Below are positions 17,306-25,443 of a stretch of 64,000 nucleotides of DNA, piece by piece (within the stretch, counting starts at the first letter, position 1; every line of letters begins with the position of its first letter). Location of the stretch: the NCBI GenBank assembly GCA_018266055.1, contig JAFDYT010000005.1:372001-436000 (forward strand). The letters run 5' to 3'. The notes under the pieces were generated by a model that was not told the DNA's origin, made no database searches, and was given only the letters and a program-made list of their open reading frames with translations. This DNA comes from Bacteroidota bacterium. GTDB lineage: Bacteria; Bacteroidota; Bacteroidia; Cytophagales; Cyclobacteriaceae. Made by a program: the position numbers and the translations under genes.

Positions 17306-17336
17306 CAAATATCGGGAAAACAGGGAATTATGCAAA
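17306..17336 (-). promoter_or_regulatory. Promoter of the rpmB-rpmG-DUF4295 operon
   Basis: On the minus strand, TTTG (17333-17336) is followed by exactly 19 nt and then GATATTTG (17306-17313), a 7/8 match to TAnnTTTG. This is the Bacteroidota sigma-ABfr type layout. Transcription would start about 35 nt before the rpmB ATG. Confidence 0.6.
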
Positions 17337-17467
17337 TAGGCCTCCAATATCTTTTCGGAATTGAGATAACGGCCGCCCAAAAGCCCTCAGCTACACCAAT
17401 TTCCGCAATTTAGAATGGGTTAAGGCCTATGCACTCTGCTCAAATTCCCGTACTTTCGCGCTGGCTT

Positions 17468-18007
17468 ATGCAGAAGAAACTGATTCTCGATTCCAGGCAA
17501 CTTGACATCACGCTTAGCCGCCTTTGTCAGCAACTTATTGAAAATCATTCTGATTTCAGCAATTGTGTAATCCTCGGCCTTCAGCCACGAGGCATTTTTC
17601 TAGCCGAATTGATCCACGAGCGCCTGAAAAGCCTGAAAGTCACGGTTCCCATCGGCTACCTTGACGCCACCTTTCACCGCGACGATTTCCGCCGCCGCGA
17701 TGTGCCCGTAAAAGCAAGCGAAACCCGCGTGCCGTTTACCATCGAGGGAAAAGATGTATTGCTCATCGACGATGTGCTCTTCACCGGCCGCACCGTGCGG
17801 GCAGCCCTGGATGCTATGATTTCGTTTGGCCGACCCGCAAAAGTAGAGTTGCTGGTGCTCATTGACCGGAAAGCTACCCGCGATCTGCCCATCTCCGCCG
17901 ACTATGTGGGCAAAGCCGTAGACACGCAAGACACGCAAAAAGTATTGGTAGAACTTGAAGCCAAAGGCAACAAGCAAAATAAAATCTGGTTAATCAATAA
18001 GGAATAG
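17468..18007 (+). CDS. pyrR: Bifunctional pyrimidine operon regulator / uracil phosphoribosyltransferase PyrR
   Basis: The 179-residue product has a phosphoribosyltransferase fold with the PRPP-binding loop VLLIDDVLFTGRT (97-109) and the flexible-loop region DDFRRRDVPVKAS, matching PyrR. In other bacteria PyrR binds pyr mRNA to cause attenuation and also makes UMP from uracil and PRPP. I chose the ATG at 17468 (MQKKLILDSRQLD). The longer frame from 17429 adds 13 residues, and a TACTTTCG box (17451-17458, one mismatch to TAnnTTTG) lies inside that extension. It precedes pyrB by 2 bp, consistent with a pyrimidine operon. I saw no PyrR-binding leader upstream, so RNA-level control here is unproven. 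Confidence 0.9.
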   Translation: MQKKLILDSRQLDITLSRLCQQLIENHSDFSNCVILGLQPRGIFLAELIHERLKSLKVTVPIGYLDATFHRDDFRRRDVPVKASETRVPFTIEGKDVLLIDDVLFTGRTVRAALDAMISFGRPAKVELLVLIDRKATRDLPISADYVGKAVDTQDTQKVLVELEAKGNKQNKIWLINKE

Positions 18008-18009
18008 AA

Positions 18010-18933
18010 ATGTCAAAGCTCAGTCAACGGCATCTGCTCGGAATCAAAGACATCACCCGCCAGGACATCGATCTCATTTTTGAAACTGCTGATAATTTTA
18101 AAGACGTCATCAACCGCCCCATCAAAAAAGTTCCTTCCTTACGGGATGTGACGATCGCCAACGTTTTTTTTGAAAATTCTACTCGCACCCGGCTTTCTTT
18201 TGAATTGGCCGAAAAGCGCCTCTCTGCAGATGTGATCAACTTCACGGCGTCAGGAAGCAGCGTAAAAAAAGGAGAGACTTTGCTCGATACAGTCAACAAC
18301 ATTCTGGCCATGAAAGTGGACATGGTGGTGATGCGCCATGCCAGCGCCGGCGCTCCGCATTTTCTGGCCAAACACATCAAAGCCAACATCGTCAACGCAG
18401 GTGATGGCACGCACGAACATCCTACTCAAGCTTTGCTCGATGCATTTTCGATTCGTGAAAAATTGGGTGGTGTAGAGGGGAAAAAGATTGCGATCATTGG
18501 CGATATTCTTCATTCGCGCGTAGCGCTCTCCAATATTTTTGCCCTCAAGAAATTAGGTGCTGAAATAATGGTCTGCGGGCCTCCCACACTCATTCCCAAG
18601 TTTATTTCAACGCTTGGTGTGCAGGTAGAGCTCGAAGTAAAAAAAGCCCTGGAGTGGTGCGATGTCGCCAACGTGCTGCGCATTCAACTTGAGCGTCAGC
18701 AACTGAAATATTTCCCTTCCTTACGGGAATACACCTTATACTACGGCATCAGCAAAAAAATGCTCGACGACCTGAAAAAGAAAATTGTGTTGATGCATCC
18801 GGGGCCAATCAATCGCGGCGTAGAACTTACCAGCGATGCTGCCGATTCGCAGCATTCCATCATCCTCGATCAGGTGGAAAACGGCGTGGCCGTGCGGATG
18901 GCTGTGCTGTACCTGCTGGCCGGAGCCGCTTAA
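18010..18933 (+). CDS. pyrB: Aspartate carbamoyltransferase catalytic subunit
   Basis: This enzyme joins carbamoyl phosphate and aspartate in the first committed step of pyrimidine synthesis. The 307-residue product has the carbamoyl-phosphate loop STRTR (57-61), the mobile-loop lysines in SSVKKGET, the MRHASAGAPH and GDGTHEHPTQ blocks, and HPGPINRGVE near the C-terminus. The start follows the pyrR stop after 2 bp. No pyrI regulatory subunit follows; the next gene is convergent. The assignment is firm. Confidence 0.96.
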   Translation: MSKLSQRHLLGIKDITRQDIDLIFETADNFKDVINRPIKKVPSLRDVTIANVFFENSTRTRLSFELAEKRLSADVINFTASGSSVKKGETLLDTVNNILAMKVDMVVMRHASAGAPHFLAKHIKANIVNAGDGTHEHPTQALLDAFSIREKLGGVEGKKIAIIGDILHSRVALSNIFALKKLGAEIMVCGPPTLIPKFISTLGVQVELEVKKALEWCDVANVLRIQLERQQLKYFPSLREYTLYYGISKKMLDDLKKKIVLMHPGPINRGVELTSDAADSQHSIILDQVENGVAVRMAVLYLLAGAA

Positions 18934-18939
18934 TAAAAT

Positions 18940-20169
18940 TTATTTCACCAGTTGCCGCAGGGCGATTGAAAATGACGCTTGGGCAATTTTCGTTTTGCCA
19001 GGATTTTCTTTTTTGGTTTTCTCCAGCGCCTTTCGGATGGTATTTGAAATATCACCAAATATCGACGCGTCGTCCATGGCGGCTTCGCTTTCCATAAAGT
19101 AGGCGAATACCCGGGCCATTCCGCAGTTAGCGATAAAGTCGGGGATGACAGAAATTTTTTCGTCGGCATCGAGGCCTGTTGATCCAAAGAAAATTTCTGG
19201 ATCGGCAAACGGAACGTTCGCACCGCAGGCAAAGACTTCCACGCCTGAGCTAATCATTTTTTCTACTTGATCTTTATTCACCAATCGTGAGGCTGCTGCC
19301 GGGATAAAAATCTCGAAATCGAGGTCCCAGATTTTATTATTCACAATTTCGAATGAGAGCAAATCGTCAGTAACCAGGCGGTTGCCATCGCGGTTCAGCA
19401 CCAGTTGGCAAATCTCTTCGTGTGAAAACCCTGCCTGATTGATCAGGCCTCCTTCTTTCGTTAAGATGCCAACAATTTTTACGCCCATCTGGCTCAGATA
19501 AAATCCAGCCGCGGCGCCAACATTTCCCCATCCTTGAATTACGGCGCGCTTTCCCTTCGGGCTGCCGTCCCACAGATGGTAATAATGCAATACCGACTGC
19601 GCTACGCCATAGCCGGTACACATGTCGGCTACGGTATATTTTTTCTCAAGCGAAGGAGTAAAAGCCTTGTCTTCAAGTATTTTAACTACGCCTTGCCTGA
19701 GCTGACCAATGCGGTTTACCTTTTGTGGCTCCGTGGGTTTGAAGTGCCCCGTGAATACACCTTCCTGCGGATGCCAGATTCCTACATCTTCTGTGTGCGG
19801 AATGACTTCGTGAATTTCATCGACGTTAAGGTCGCCGCCGGTTCCATAATAATATTTCAATAAAGGCATCACGGCAAGATACCAGCGGTGTAACACGCCT
19901 TCCTTACGGGGATCGTTGGGATCGAAATTGATGCCTGATTTGGCGCCGCCAATGGCCGGACCAGAGACGGTAAATTTTACTTCCATGGTTTTGGCAAGCG
20001 ACTCAACTTCGTGTTTGTCGAGCCCTTTGCGCATGCGTGTGCCGCCGCCGGCAGCCCCGCCACGCAAGGAGTTAATGACTACCCAGCCTTCTGCTTCAGT
20101 GAGCGCGTCTTTCCATTCAAAAACAATTTCAGGTCTTTTGCTTTCGAATTTTTGCAGCAAATCTTTCAT
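18940..20169 (-). CDS. Glu/Leu/Phe/Val dehydrogenase family, probable glutamate dehydrogenase
   Basis: The 409-residue protein has the dimerisation/catalytic domain with substrate lysines Lys65 (TMEVKFTV) and Lys77 (PAIGGAKSGI) and Asp113 (GTGGDLNVDE). A Rossmann NAD(P)-binding domain follows, with IQGWGNVGAAAG at about 190-201. It interconverts an amino acid and its 2-oxo acid with ammonia. The Gly after the second Lys in the usual GGAKGG is Ser here, and the set differs slightly from classical GdhA, so glutamate as substrate is likely but not proven. It is convergent with pyrB, with 6 bp between the stop codons. Confidence 0.85.
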   Translation of the reverse strand: MKDLLQKFESKRPEIVFEWKDALTEAEGWVVINSLRGGAAGGGTRMRKGLDKHEVESLAKTMEVKFTVSGPAIGGAKSGINFDPNDPRKEGVLHRWYLAVMPLLKYYYGTGGDLNVDEIHEVIPHTEDVGIWHPQEGVFTGHFKPTEPQKVNRIGQLRQGVVKILEDKAFTPSLEKKYTVADMCTGYGVAQSVLHYYHLWDGSPKGKRAVIQGWGNVGAAAGFYLSQMGVKIVGILTKEGGLINQAGFSHEEICQLVLNRDGNRLVTDDLLSFEIVNNKIWDLDFEIFIPAAASRLVNKDQVEKMISSGVEVFACGANVPFADPEIFFGSTGLDADEKISVIPDFIANCGMARVFAYFMESEAAMDDASIFGDISNTIRKALEKTKKENPGKTKIAQASFSIALRQLVK

Positions 20170-20199
20170 GGAATTTCTTCAAAAAATGATGACGCAAAT

Positions 20200-21285
20200 C
20201 TACCCGATTAAAACGCCCGAACAAGAATTTTGCGACGCGCCAGTCACGCTTTTTAGCACGTTGATTTCATTTCGCAGGCGCAGCACTCCAAGAAATGCAA
20301 ATACCAATGCTTCCTTAAAATTGAGTAAGGTTTTGTCGGGCACCACCACTTCCTGGTGCGGGGAAAGCCTGGCCTGAAGTAATTCGATCAAAAATGAATT
20401 TAATGCGCCGCCGCCGGTGGCAAGAATTTTTGTTTTCTTTTTCGATTTGGGCACGGCCTGTGCGATTTGATGGGCGATGGATTCACACACCGTGCGGAGC
20501 CGGTCGTTGAGCGAAACTGATTCGTCGTCAAGTAAGCTTTGCATTTCTTTTTCAAAACCTTCGCGGCCAAGCGACGGGCGCTTTCCCCGCAAAGGGGAAT
20601 AGATTTTTTCAAGATTTTTCAATAGCCCTGCGTTCACCGATCCCTGTCGCGCGAGTTTTCCATCCTTGTCAAAATCCTTTCCGATTTTCGCCGTGAGGTA
20701 GTTGAGCGCCATGTTGCAAAAGCAGATGTCAAACGCGTTGCGCTCGCCTTTCACCTCCATCGATAAGTTGGCAATCCCGCCAAGGTTAAGGCACACTTCG
20801 AAATCTGAAAAAAGTAATCGGTCGCCGATGGGGACCAATGGCGCACCTTCGCCACTGAGCGCCACATCGAGGCTTCGGAAATCGAAGGCTACGGACAGGC
20901 CGGTAGCGGCATGAAGCGCGTTGCCATCGCCGAGTTGAAAGGTGAATTTATGTTGTGGCTGATGAAAGATCGTGTGCCCGTGCGAAGCAATAAGATCAAC
21001 CGTTTTGATTTCATGCTGACGGATAAATTGATTGCAAAGTTGACCGATTAATTTCCCGTACTGTGTATGCAGATGTGCAAGGGCTTCACCTGTGAGATGA
21101 TGCGCGTTAGCCAGTTTTGTTTTCCAGTCGCTGGTATACGAATAGGTTTGCGCCTCTTTGATTTCGAACTCCCATTTTTTCTTTTTTCGCGTGAATTTGC
21201 AAAAGGCAATATCAAGCCCATCCAGCGAGGTACCTGACATGATGCCGATAACCTTATATTTGTGGCTCTTTCTGATTTTCATCAT
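20200..21285 (-). CDS. anmK: Anhydro-N-acetylmuramic acid kinase
   Basis: AnmK phosphorylates and opens 1,6-anhydro-MurNAc during peptidoglycan recycling, giving MurNAc-6-phosphate. The 361-residue product has the diagnostic phosphate loop GIMSGTSLDGLD (14-25), SHGHTIFHQP, a NLGGIANLS block and a C-terminal ATGGGALN motif. There are two adjacent ATG codons (21285 and 21282). A one-mismatch promoter box TACTTTCG lies on the minus strand at 21306-21313. It is divergent from coaX. MurQ is not in the window. Confidence 0.94.
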   Translation of the reverse strand: MMKIRKSHKYKVIGIMSGTSLDGLDIAFCKFTRKKKKWEFEIKEAQTYSYTSDWKTKLANAHHLTGEALAHLHTQYGKLIGQLCNQFIRQHEIKTVDLIASHGHTIFHQPQHKFTFQLGDGNALHAATGLSVAFDFRSLDVALSGEGAPLVPIGDRLLFSDFEVCLNLGGIANLSMEVKGERNAFDICFCNMALNYLTAKIGKDFDKDGKLARQGSVNAGLLKNLEKIYSPLRGKRPSLGREGFEKEMQSLLDDESVSLNDRLRTVCESIAHQIAQAVPKSKKKTKILATGGGALNSFLIELLQARLSPHQEVVVPDKTLLNFKEALVFAFLGVLRLRNEINVLKSVTGASQNSCSGVLIG

Positions 21286-21328
21286 CCATCATTTTTAAGC
21301 GTCTGCGAAAGTAATCAATTGGTACGGC

Positions 21329-22045
21329 ATGAATTTGGTAATCGACAGCGGTAATACGCGGTTTAAAGTGGCTTTCTTTCAGGGAGGCCAGCTCCTTGAA
21401 AAACATCTTTTTTCGGATCAGGCAGAACTAAAACGTTTTTTGAATCATCAGACCTTTGCTTGTGCCATCGTAAGTTCGGTCAGCCTGGATGCTGAAGATC
21501 TGATGAACGCGATACATGCAGAAAAAAAATTTGTGCTGAACCATACACTTCCATTGCCAGTCAAAATCAAATACACAACTCCCGAAACACTTGGTGTTGA
21601 CCGCCTGGCAGCGGTTTGTGGCGCAATGGATATTTTCCCCGACAAGGATTGTCTGGCTATTGATGCCGGCACGTGCATCACGTACGATCTGCTCGATAAG
21701 GAAAAAAATTATTTGGGCGGAGCTATTTCTCCGGGGCTGGCGATGCGGTTTAAAGCGATGCACACTTTTACCAAGCGATTGCCGTTAGTGTCAACCGGTG
21801 AATCTGAAAAATTGATTGGCGATAGCACCGAAAGTTGTATGCGCAGTGGTGTATTAAATGGAACTATCGCTGAAATGGAAGGAATGATTAATAAATATAG
21901 CCAATTGTACCCCGGTCTGGGTGTGGTATTGTGTGGAGGGGATTCATCTTACTTTGAAAACAACTTGAAACCTCCCATATTTGCAGCCCCCGATCTCGTA
22001 TTGAGCGGTTTGAACAGGATTTTGCTTCATAATGCAGTGTTGTAG
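21329..22045 (+). CDS. coaX: Type III pantothenate kinase
   Basis: CoaX phosphorylates pantothenate in the first step of coenzyme A synthesis. The 238-residue product belongs to the ASKHA fold, with the phosphate-1 motif DSGNTRFK (6-13), GVDR (89-92), IDAGTCITYD (111-120) and a C-terminal LCGGDS. The length fits the family. The last 14 nt overlap the next gene, so it heads the envelope-gene run that follows, as it often does in Bacteroidota. It is divergent from anmK with a 43-bp gap. Confidence 0.94.
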   Translation: MNLVIDSGNTRFKVAFFQGGQLLEKHLFSDQAELKRFLNHQTFACAIVSSVSLDAEDLMNAIHAEKKFVLNHTLPLPVKIKYTTPETLGVDRLAAVCGAMDIFPDKDCLAIDAGTCITYDLLDKEKNYLGGAISPGLAMRFKAMHTFTKRLPLVSTGESEKLIGDSTESCMRSGVLNGTIAEMEGMINKYSQLYPGLGVVLCGGDSSYFENNLKPPIFAAPDLVLSGLNRILLHNAVL

Positions 22046-23300
22046 AAAGGTTTTTTCCCTAAGTCTGTTGTTATTTCTTGTAGCGCTGGCCGTCAAGGCT
22101 CAGGTTGCATCCAGCCCTTTCTCCAAGTTTGGGATCGGCGATCTTGCCAATAACGGCATTGCCCAAAATCAGGGCATGGGAGGTATCGGGTTAAGCAATC
22201 CGAGTCCGTGGTACATGAACAATCAAAACCCTGCACTTTTGGTTTTTAACCGCGTGACGGTATTTCAGGGCGGTATGCAAATGGAGCGCAAGAGCATCAC
22301 CGACGGTACCAACACTCAAAATTTTGCCAGTGGCAACATGAACTATCTGGCCATGGCATTCCCTGTAGTGATATCCAAGTGGACTACCGCCTTAGGGATC
22401 ATGCCGTATTCTCATGTCAATTATAAATTATCGTATTCGGATATCGCTACCGGAAGCGTGGTTCCTATTACCCGAACGGAAAGCGGCAGCGGAGGAATCA
22501 ACCAGTTTTATTGGTCGAACGGAGTTAAACTCAATAAATACTTTGCGGTGGGAGTGAAGGCTTCTTATTTATTCAGTTCTATCGTCACTCAGGATGTGAA
22601 TACCTTTTCGGCGGCAGTGACCACGTATCCTTCCGTGTATATCCGCGATTATTTCAATGGTCTCAATTTTACTGGCGGACTTTCCTTTCACAAAGATTCT
22701 CTGTTTCATAAGAATTATCAGTTGAATATTGGTGCAGTCTACAGCACTAAATCCACACTTAACACCCAGCACTATGTGCGCTACGAGCTGAAGTCTAACT
22801 CCGGCGCAACCATTGATTCGTCCACCGTAGTGAATAATCAGGGAGGCAAAACCACCCTTCCTCAAAACTATGGCGGCGGGATTTCTTTTGGCAGGATGGA
22901 CAAATGGATAATCGGCGCTGATTTTACTTACCTGGATTTTAAAACATTCAATGGCTTTACCAATTCGGTAGGAACACCTACCGTTGGGTACCGTTCGGGA
23001 ATTGGTTTTGAAATAACCCCCGATATAAGTGATTTCACAAGTTATTTAAATCGGGTTACTTACAGACTCGGGGCTACGTACGAGAAGTCGCCATACCTTG
23101 TGAGCGGAAACCCGCTGATGGATATGGCGGCTACAGCCGGCTTTTCGCTCCCGGTAGGAAGGTTATCTACACTGGATTTGGGATTCAAGCTTGGAAAAAG
23201 AGGCACCGCTTCTCAAAATTCTGTTGAAGAAAACTATTTTAGGGTTTATTTTGGCATCACTTTTAACGATCAATGGTTCATTAAGCGAAAATTTGATTAA
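22032..23300 (+). CDS. Outer-membrane beta-barrel protein (FadL/OmpP1-like pattern)
   Basis: The 422-residue product has a signal peptide (residues 1-23, ending AVKAQ) and a motif SPFSKFGIGDLANNG followed by MGGIGLSNPSPWYMNNQNPA, the pattern seen at the N-terminus of FadL/OmpP1-like proteins of Bacteroidota. The rest alternates short strands and turns and ends in an aromatic strand. It overlaps coaX by 14 nt and is followed after 10 bp by a TPR protein, so it lies in an operon. Substrate or transport role is unknown. Confidence 0.7.
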   Translation: MQCCRKVFSLSLLLFLVALAVKAQVASSPFSKFGIGDLANNGIAQNQGMGGIGLSNPSPWYMNNQNPALLVFNRVTVFQGGMQMERKSITDGTNTQNFASGNMNYLAMAFPVVISKWTTALGIMPYSHVNYKLSYSDIATGSVVPITRTESGSGGINQFYWSNGVKLNKYFAVGVKASYLFSSIVTQDVNTFSAAVTTYPSVYIRDYFNGLNFTGGLSFHKDSLFHKNYQLNIGAVYSTKSTLNTQHYVRYELKSNSGATIDSSTVVNNQGGKTTLPQNYGGGISFGRMDKWIIGADFTYLDFKTFNGFTNSVGTPTVGYRSGIGFEITPDISDFTSYLNRVTYRLGATYEKSPYLVSGNPLMDMAATAGFSLPVGRLSTLDLGFKLGKRGTASQNSVEENYFRVYFGITFNDQWFIKRKFD

Positions 23301-23310
23301 ATCTTTACCT

Positions 23311-24636
23311 ATGCAGAGAAAATTTGTGTTGTTGTTTCTGGCTTCTCTATTCGTTTCTGTTGGAACGTGGGCGCAGTGCACCGAGTACAAGTGGCCGCAA
23401 GACCAGGCTACGGCTGAGAAAAAAGCAGATGCCTTTAAGGCAGCCATCAAAGATCAAAATTATAAGGCAGCTACCGGTAGCCTCAAGTGGTTGATGACCA
23501 ATGCACCCCAATGGCACTCAGACCTCTATGTAGCAGCTATTGATACTTACGATAAACTTGCTGCCCAGGAAGTTGATCCGGCTGCCAAGCAAAATTACAT
23601 TGACTCGCTTATGCTCATTTACGACTTGCGCATTCAAAGCTGCGGCGATGAAATGAACGTGCTTAACCGCAAGGCGATTTCGGCCATTAAATACAACGGC
23701 CAGAATAAAGAGAAACTAGCTTCCGTGCTGGCCGTCTTTGACAAGACATTTGAAGTGAGCGGCAACAACGTGTACGACAACAACTTGTTTGCCTACATGA
23801 CGGTGATTAAAAACAACGCCGATCAGTTGAAGAACCTTTCTGAAGATCAGATTGTACAACGCTACAATAAACTGACCGAAGTAATAGACAGTAAGGTGAA
23901 GCGTGCCGAAGAGCAAAACAAATCGGCGGATATCGAGAAGTACAAAAAAGTGCTCAACGCAATCGACGGAACGCTGGCTAAAACTGTAAAATTCAATTGC
24001 GCTTTCGCGAAGAAAGTTTTCGAACCTAAATTCAAAGCCAACCCTAACGATGTAGGTTTAGCCAAGAAGGTTTATCAAATCATGCTGGCTGATAAGTGCA
24101 CCGACGAGCCATCGTGGTTAGTGGCTGCCGAAGTGCTTTACAAAGCAAACCCAGAATTTGGAGTGACTAAGGAATTGTGCCAGAAATACATCCAAAACAA
24201 AAGCTTTGATAAGGCAGCTCCACTTCTCACCGAGATTCAGTCTAAGGCGAGCACTCCTGCCGAAAAAGCATGGATCGACTTGCTGAAAGGAGACATTGAA
24301 TTCCAGAAAGGAAATAAGCCCGGCGCCCGCGATGCCTACAAGGCGGCCTTAACAACCGACCCTACCAGCAAAGATGGTTTTGAAAAAATGGGAGATCTTT
24401 ACGTTTCTTCAGCTGGTGAATGCTCGAAAGAGCCGGGATCAGCGGAGGAAAAGCTGGTGTACATTGCTGCATTCCAGCAATACAAAAATTCTGGAAACAG
24501 AGAAAAAATGGAGCAATCGCTGGCCAAATATCCTACCGCCGCCGATCTTACCAAAGCCAACTGGAAAGCGGGTGAATCAAAGAAACTGGCTTGCTGGATA
24601 GACGAAACCGTGGTGGTGAAAGCCCGGAAGGAATAA
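23311..24636 (+). CDS. Exported tetratricopeptide-repeat protein
   Basis: The 441-residue product begins MQRKFVLLFLASLF with a signal peptide ending GTWAQ. The longer frame from 23191 overlaps the upstream gene and lacks family likeness, so the ATG at 23311 was chosen. Helical repeats run through the protein; the last half (KAWIDLLKGDIEFQKGNKPG, then ARDAYKAALTTDPTS) clearly shows TPR units. It likely works in the periplasm as a scaffold. It lies between an outer-membrane protein and lptC and is followed by a strong terminator. No enzyme motif was found. Confidence 0.75.
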   Translation: MQRKFVLLFLASLFVSVGTWAQCTEYKWPQDQATAEKKADAFKAAIKDQNYKAATGSLKWLMTNAPQWHSDLYVAAIDTYDKLAAQEVDPAAKQNYIDSLMLIYDLRIQSCGDEMNVLNRKAISAIKYNGQNKEKLASVLAVFDKTFEVSGNNVYDNNLFAYMTVIKNNADQLKNLSEDQIVQRYNKLTEVIDSKVKRAEEQNKSADIEKYKKVLNAIDGTLAKTVKFNCAFAKKVFEPKFKANPNDVGLAKKVYQIMLADKCTDEPSWLVAAEVLYKANPEFGVTKELCQKYIQNKSFDKAAPLLTEIQSKASTPAEKAWIDLLKGDIEFQKGNKPGARDAYKAALTTDPTSKDGFEKMGDLYVSSAGECSKEPGSAEEKLVYIAAFQQYKNSGNREKMEQSLAKYPTAADLTKANWKAGESKKLACWIDETVVVKARKE

Positions 24637-24658
24637 AATATAGCACGAAACTTGTAAG

Positions 24659-24690
24659 AGGCTGGCTACAAACCAGCCTTCTTTATTTTA
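24659..24690 (+). terminator. Intrinsic terminator after the TPR gene
   Basis: AGGCTGG (24659-24665) pairs with CCAGCCT (24673-24679) around a 7-nt loop, followed by TTCTTTATTTTAT. It separates the coaX-OMP-TPR run from lptC, whose start follows 4 bp after the end of this segment. Confidence 0.75.
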
Positions 24691-24694
24691 TCGT

Positions 24695-25243
24695 ATGATG
24701 CAATTTCAACTCAGAACGTCGATACTAGGTGGGGCCCTCCTCGTGGGGCTTAGTTTCGCACTCGTTTCGTGTGTGTCGAAGGAGACCACCAAAATTGTGG
24801 AATACGAAGGCCCGTTGCGCCAGGCTGAAAACATGGTGATGTATCGCACCGAGAAGGAAAAAATGAAGGTGATCCTTCAGGCCAAAAAATTCAACGAGTT
24901 TCAAAACGGAGATCAGGAATTTCCGGAAGGTCTTTACATCGAGTTTTATGACGATCTGGGAAATAAAACCTCTACGTTGCGGGCCAACTCGGCTTATTTC
25001 TTCAAACAGGAATACAAATGGCGAGGCCGCGGAAAAGTAGAAGTGATCAACCTGACCGAAGGCCAACAGCTCAACACCGAAGAGTTGTTTTGGAAACCCG
25101 ACACCAAAAAAATATTCACTGACAAGTTCGTGACCATCACCGAAAAAAATGACGTGATCTACGGCACCGGCATGGTGGCCAACCAGGATATGACGAACTA
25201 CAAAATACTCAATACATCCGGCAAATTAGAGGTCAACGAATAG
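24695..25243 (+). CDS. lptC: LPS-export periplasmic protein LptC (lipoprotein form)
   Basis: The 182-residue product has a signal peptide with lipobox LVSC (Cys26), unlike Escherichia coli LptC, which keeps a membrane helix. The remaining sequence (YEGPLRQAENMVMYRTEKEK, then RANSAYFFKQEYKWRGRGKV) is the LptC/OstA-like beta-jellyroll that passes lipopolysaccharide from the LptBFG pump to LptA. It starts directly after a terminator, so it probably has its own promoter or depends on read-through. LptB, LptF, LptG and LptA are not in the window. It is followed by a small membrane protein and a CNNM protein. Confidence 0.85.
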   Translation: MMQFQLRTSILGGALLVGLSFALVSCVSKETTKIVEYEGPLRQAENMVMYRTEKEKMKVILQAKKFNEFQNGDQEFPEGLYIEFYDDLGNKTSTLRANSAYFFKQEYKWRGRGKVEVINLTEGQQLNTEELFWKPDTKKIFTDKFVTITEKNDVIYGTGMVANQDMTNYKILNTSGKLEVNE

Positions 25244-25269
25244 CCGATCGGCATTCAAAAGAATCCTGT

Positions 25270-25277
25270 TATCTTTG
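25270..25277 (+). promoter_or_regulatory. Candidate -7 promoter box for the small membrane protein and CNNM gene
   Basis: TATCTTTG is an exact TAnnTTTG match ending 7 nt before the ATG at 25285. Transcription would begin at or just before the start codon, giving a leaderless mRNA. No clear -33 box is present, so support rests on the -7 box alone. Confidence 0.4.
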
Positions 25278-25284
25278 GGCTTTT

Positions 25285-25440
25285 ATGAAGTTAACGAATG
25301 TGCTGCTGCTGTCATTGGCAGTTGTTTTCATTATCATCGGGATCAACGAAATGATTACTCTGGGCGTCGGAAACGGCTATTGGGCCGTGATGCTTTCTAT
25401 CGTGTTCTTTTTTCTTTACCTCTACCGGAAAGGCAAATAA
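25285..25440 (+). CDS. 51-residue two-helix membrane protein of unknown function
   Basis: The short frame encodes 51 residues with two hydrophobic segments, about 4-26 (TNVLLLSLAVVFIIIGI) and 31-46 (GYWAVMLSIVFFFLYL), and a basic tail RKGK. It sits between lptC and the CNNM gene; the stop is 3 bp before the next start, so it is likely co-translated. I do not recognise a named family, but a small hydrophobic protein in this position fits an operon partner. Coding potential is supported by the clean frame, spacing and typical membrane-protein composition. Function unknown. Confidence 0.65.
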   Translation: MKLTNVLLLSLAVVFIIIGINEMITLGVGNGYWAVMLSIVFFFLYLYRKGK

Positions 25441-25443
25441 GAC

